DNA of 64,000 nucleotides from Cafeteria roenbergensis (Eukaryota; Sar; Bigyra; Bicosoecida; Cafeteriaceae): contig VLTN01000098.1 of the NCBI GenBank assembly GCA_008330645.1, forward strand, positions 1 through 64,000, read 5' to 3'. The notes beneath the pieces were generated by a model. It worked only from the letters and a program-made list of their open reading frames with translations. It had not been told where the DNA came from and searched no databases. Shown here piece by piece: positions 63,383 to 64,000 of the stretch. The translations under genes were made by a program, and so were the position numbers. How positions within the stretch are numbered: the first letter of the stretch is position 1; the number at the start of each line of letters is the position of its first letter.

Positions 63383-64000
63383 ATATGCTTGCCGTTGTGT
63401 GTGTGTGCCTTTCCCAGGCAACAGCAACTCCGGACCCCCTTCGATGTGTCACCCCAAGCAGCGCGAGCCAATGCATCTTCCACCCTTCGCGCAGCCCATT
63501 TCTGCGGCCCATGAGCAGTGGCACAAGAGGGTACACACAATCACTAGCGAGCATTCTGTCTCTCGACAGCCACATTCGCAAGGGCTGCCCGTGAAGCTGG
63601 CAGCATCGGACACGAAGTAGCATTATCGCACGAAGTTACAGGTAACACAGCCGCCGGCGCTTCCCGGGCAAAACATACGACAGACTCTGCGAAAACCCCA
63701 CAGCGCCACACGGAGTGAGTGATCCCTGTCGGATCGGACAAACCGAGCATAGTCGCGCTACTTTCAGCTCTGATCCGCCTTTCATGCAATTCTGGTGCCG
63801 TTCAGAGGAGTGACAGGATCACTTCAAATCATTCATCTGCGCTGAATGCACACATCGTCCATCGAGGAGGCAACGTGCTTCGGGCCGAAAGAGACCCTTC
63901 CAACTCCCCTTGTTGCATGTGATCATGCCGAACGTCGCTCCCTGCACGGCGGCTAAAGCAGAAGGAAGAAGTGCACAACAAGTTCGGTCAGTTGTGTTTT
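63383..64000. other. Right edge, AT-richer, no gene recognised
   Basis: After the FAM13-motif gene stops, GC falls visibly compared with the rest of the window. It contains the 3' UTR and possibly the promoter of a gene beyond the edge. No tRNA, conserved frame or repeat was found; the similar short words ACGAAGTAGC and ACGAAGTTAC at 63613-63640 are probably chance. Confidence 0.5.

Overview
This is nuclear DNA of a GC-rich, gene-dense, intron-bearing eukaryote, probably a free-living protist. The evidence is spliceosomal introns with GT...AG ends, a histone H4, core splicing and decay genes (SYF1/XAB2, U2A', LSM1), a KDM4-type JmjC demethylase, RNase H2A, an intron-free tRNA-Asp(GTC) and a cyclic-nucleotide-gated-type channel. 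Short introns (roughly 105-285 bp), intergenic gaps often of 30-500 bp, very high GC and large Ala/Ser-rich proteins fit a heterotrophic stramenopile such as a Cafeteria-like bicosoecid. That placement is inference only; no marker gene in the window fixes the taxon. I see no bacterial operon, viral insertion or intact transposon.

Layout, left to right. 1-4.2 kb: DP-family cell-cycle transcription factor (+) with a long AGC/poly-Ser tract, then tRNA-Asp (-). 4.3-10.4 kb: a 1424-aa protein (-) diverging from a divergent histone H4 (+), then an ERG28-like membrane protein (+). 10.5-14.8 kb: an SVOP/SV2-like MFS transporter (-), an 865-bp gap, and four-exon LSM1 (-). 15.0-20.5 kb: a 1732-aa disordered EF-hand protein (+). 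20.5-33.3 kb: four minus-strand genes, namely PTH2 peptidyl-tRNA hydrolase, a KDM4-like demethylase, a 2249-aa G8-domain membrane protein, and a helical protein with a possible Schlafen-type tail. 33.8-40.3 kb: RNase H2A (+), a BRE/BABAM2-like protein (+) and SYF1/XAB2 (-), three genes tied to genome maintenance in other organisms. 40.3-47.5 kb: a doubtful small frame (-), a CX9C mitochondrial-type protein (-), a disordered 1130-aa protein (+) and a Golgi-type glycosyltransferase with duplicated Cys modules (-). 47.7-53.8 kb: U2A' (+) and a tail-anchored, golgin-like coiled-coil protein (-) built from about 42 nearly identical 25- or 29-residue repeats. 54.5-63.4 kb: a CNG/HCN-type channel with a GIG pore filter (+), a fatty acyl-AMP ligase/carrier fusion (+) and a small protein with two FAM13-like motifs (+). 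The last 0.6 kb has no recognisable gene.

Exon structures were assigned by reading frame and family homology. All 19 intron acceptors I placed end in GCAG, and most donors are GTGAG. Several neighbours are head-to-head and share short promoter gaps; the one upstream of H4 holds a perfect E2F/DP-type site and a strong inverted repeat. The most unusual items are the H4 sequence (no Lys at the K20 position), the glycosyltransferase with tandem Cys modules, the channel filter, the FAAL-carrier fusion, and the homogenised golgin repeat array.
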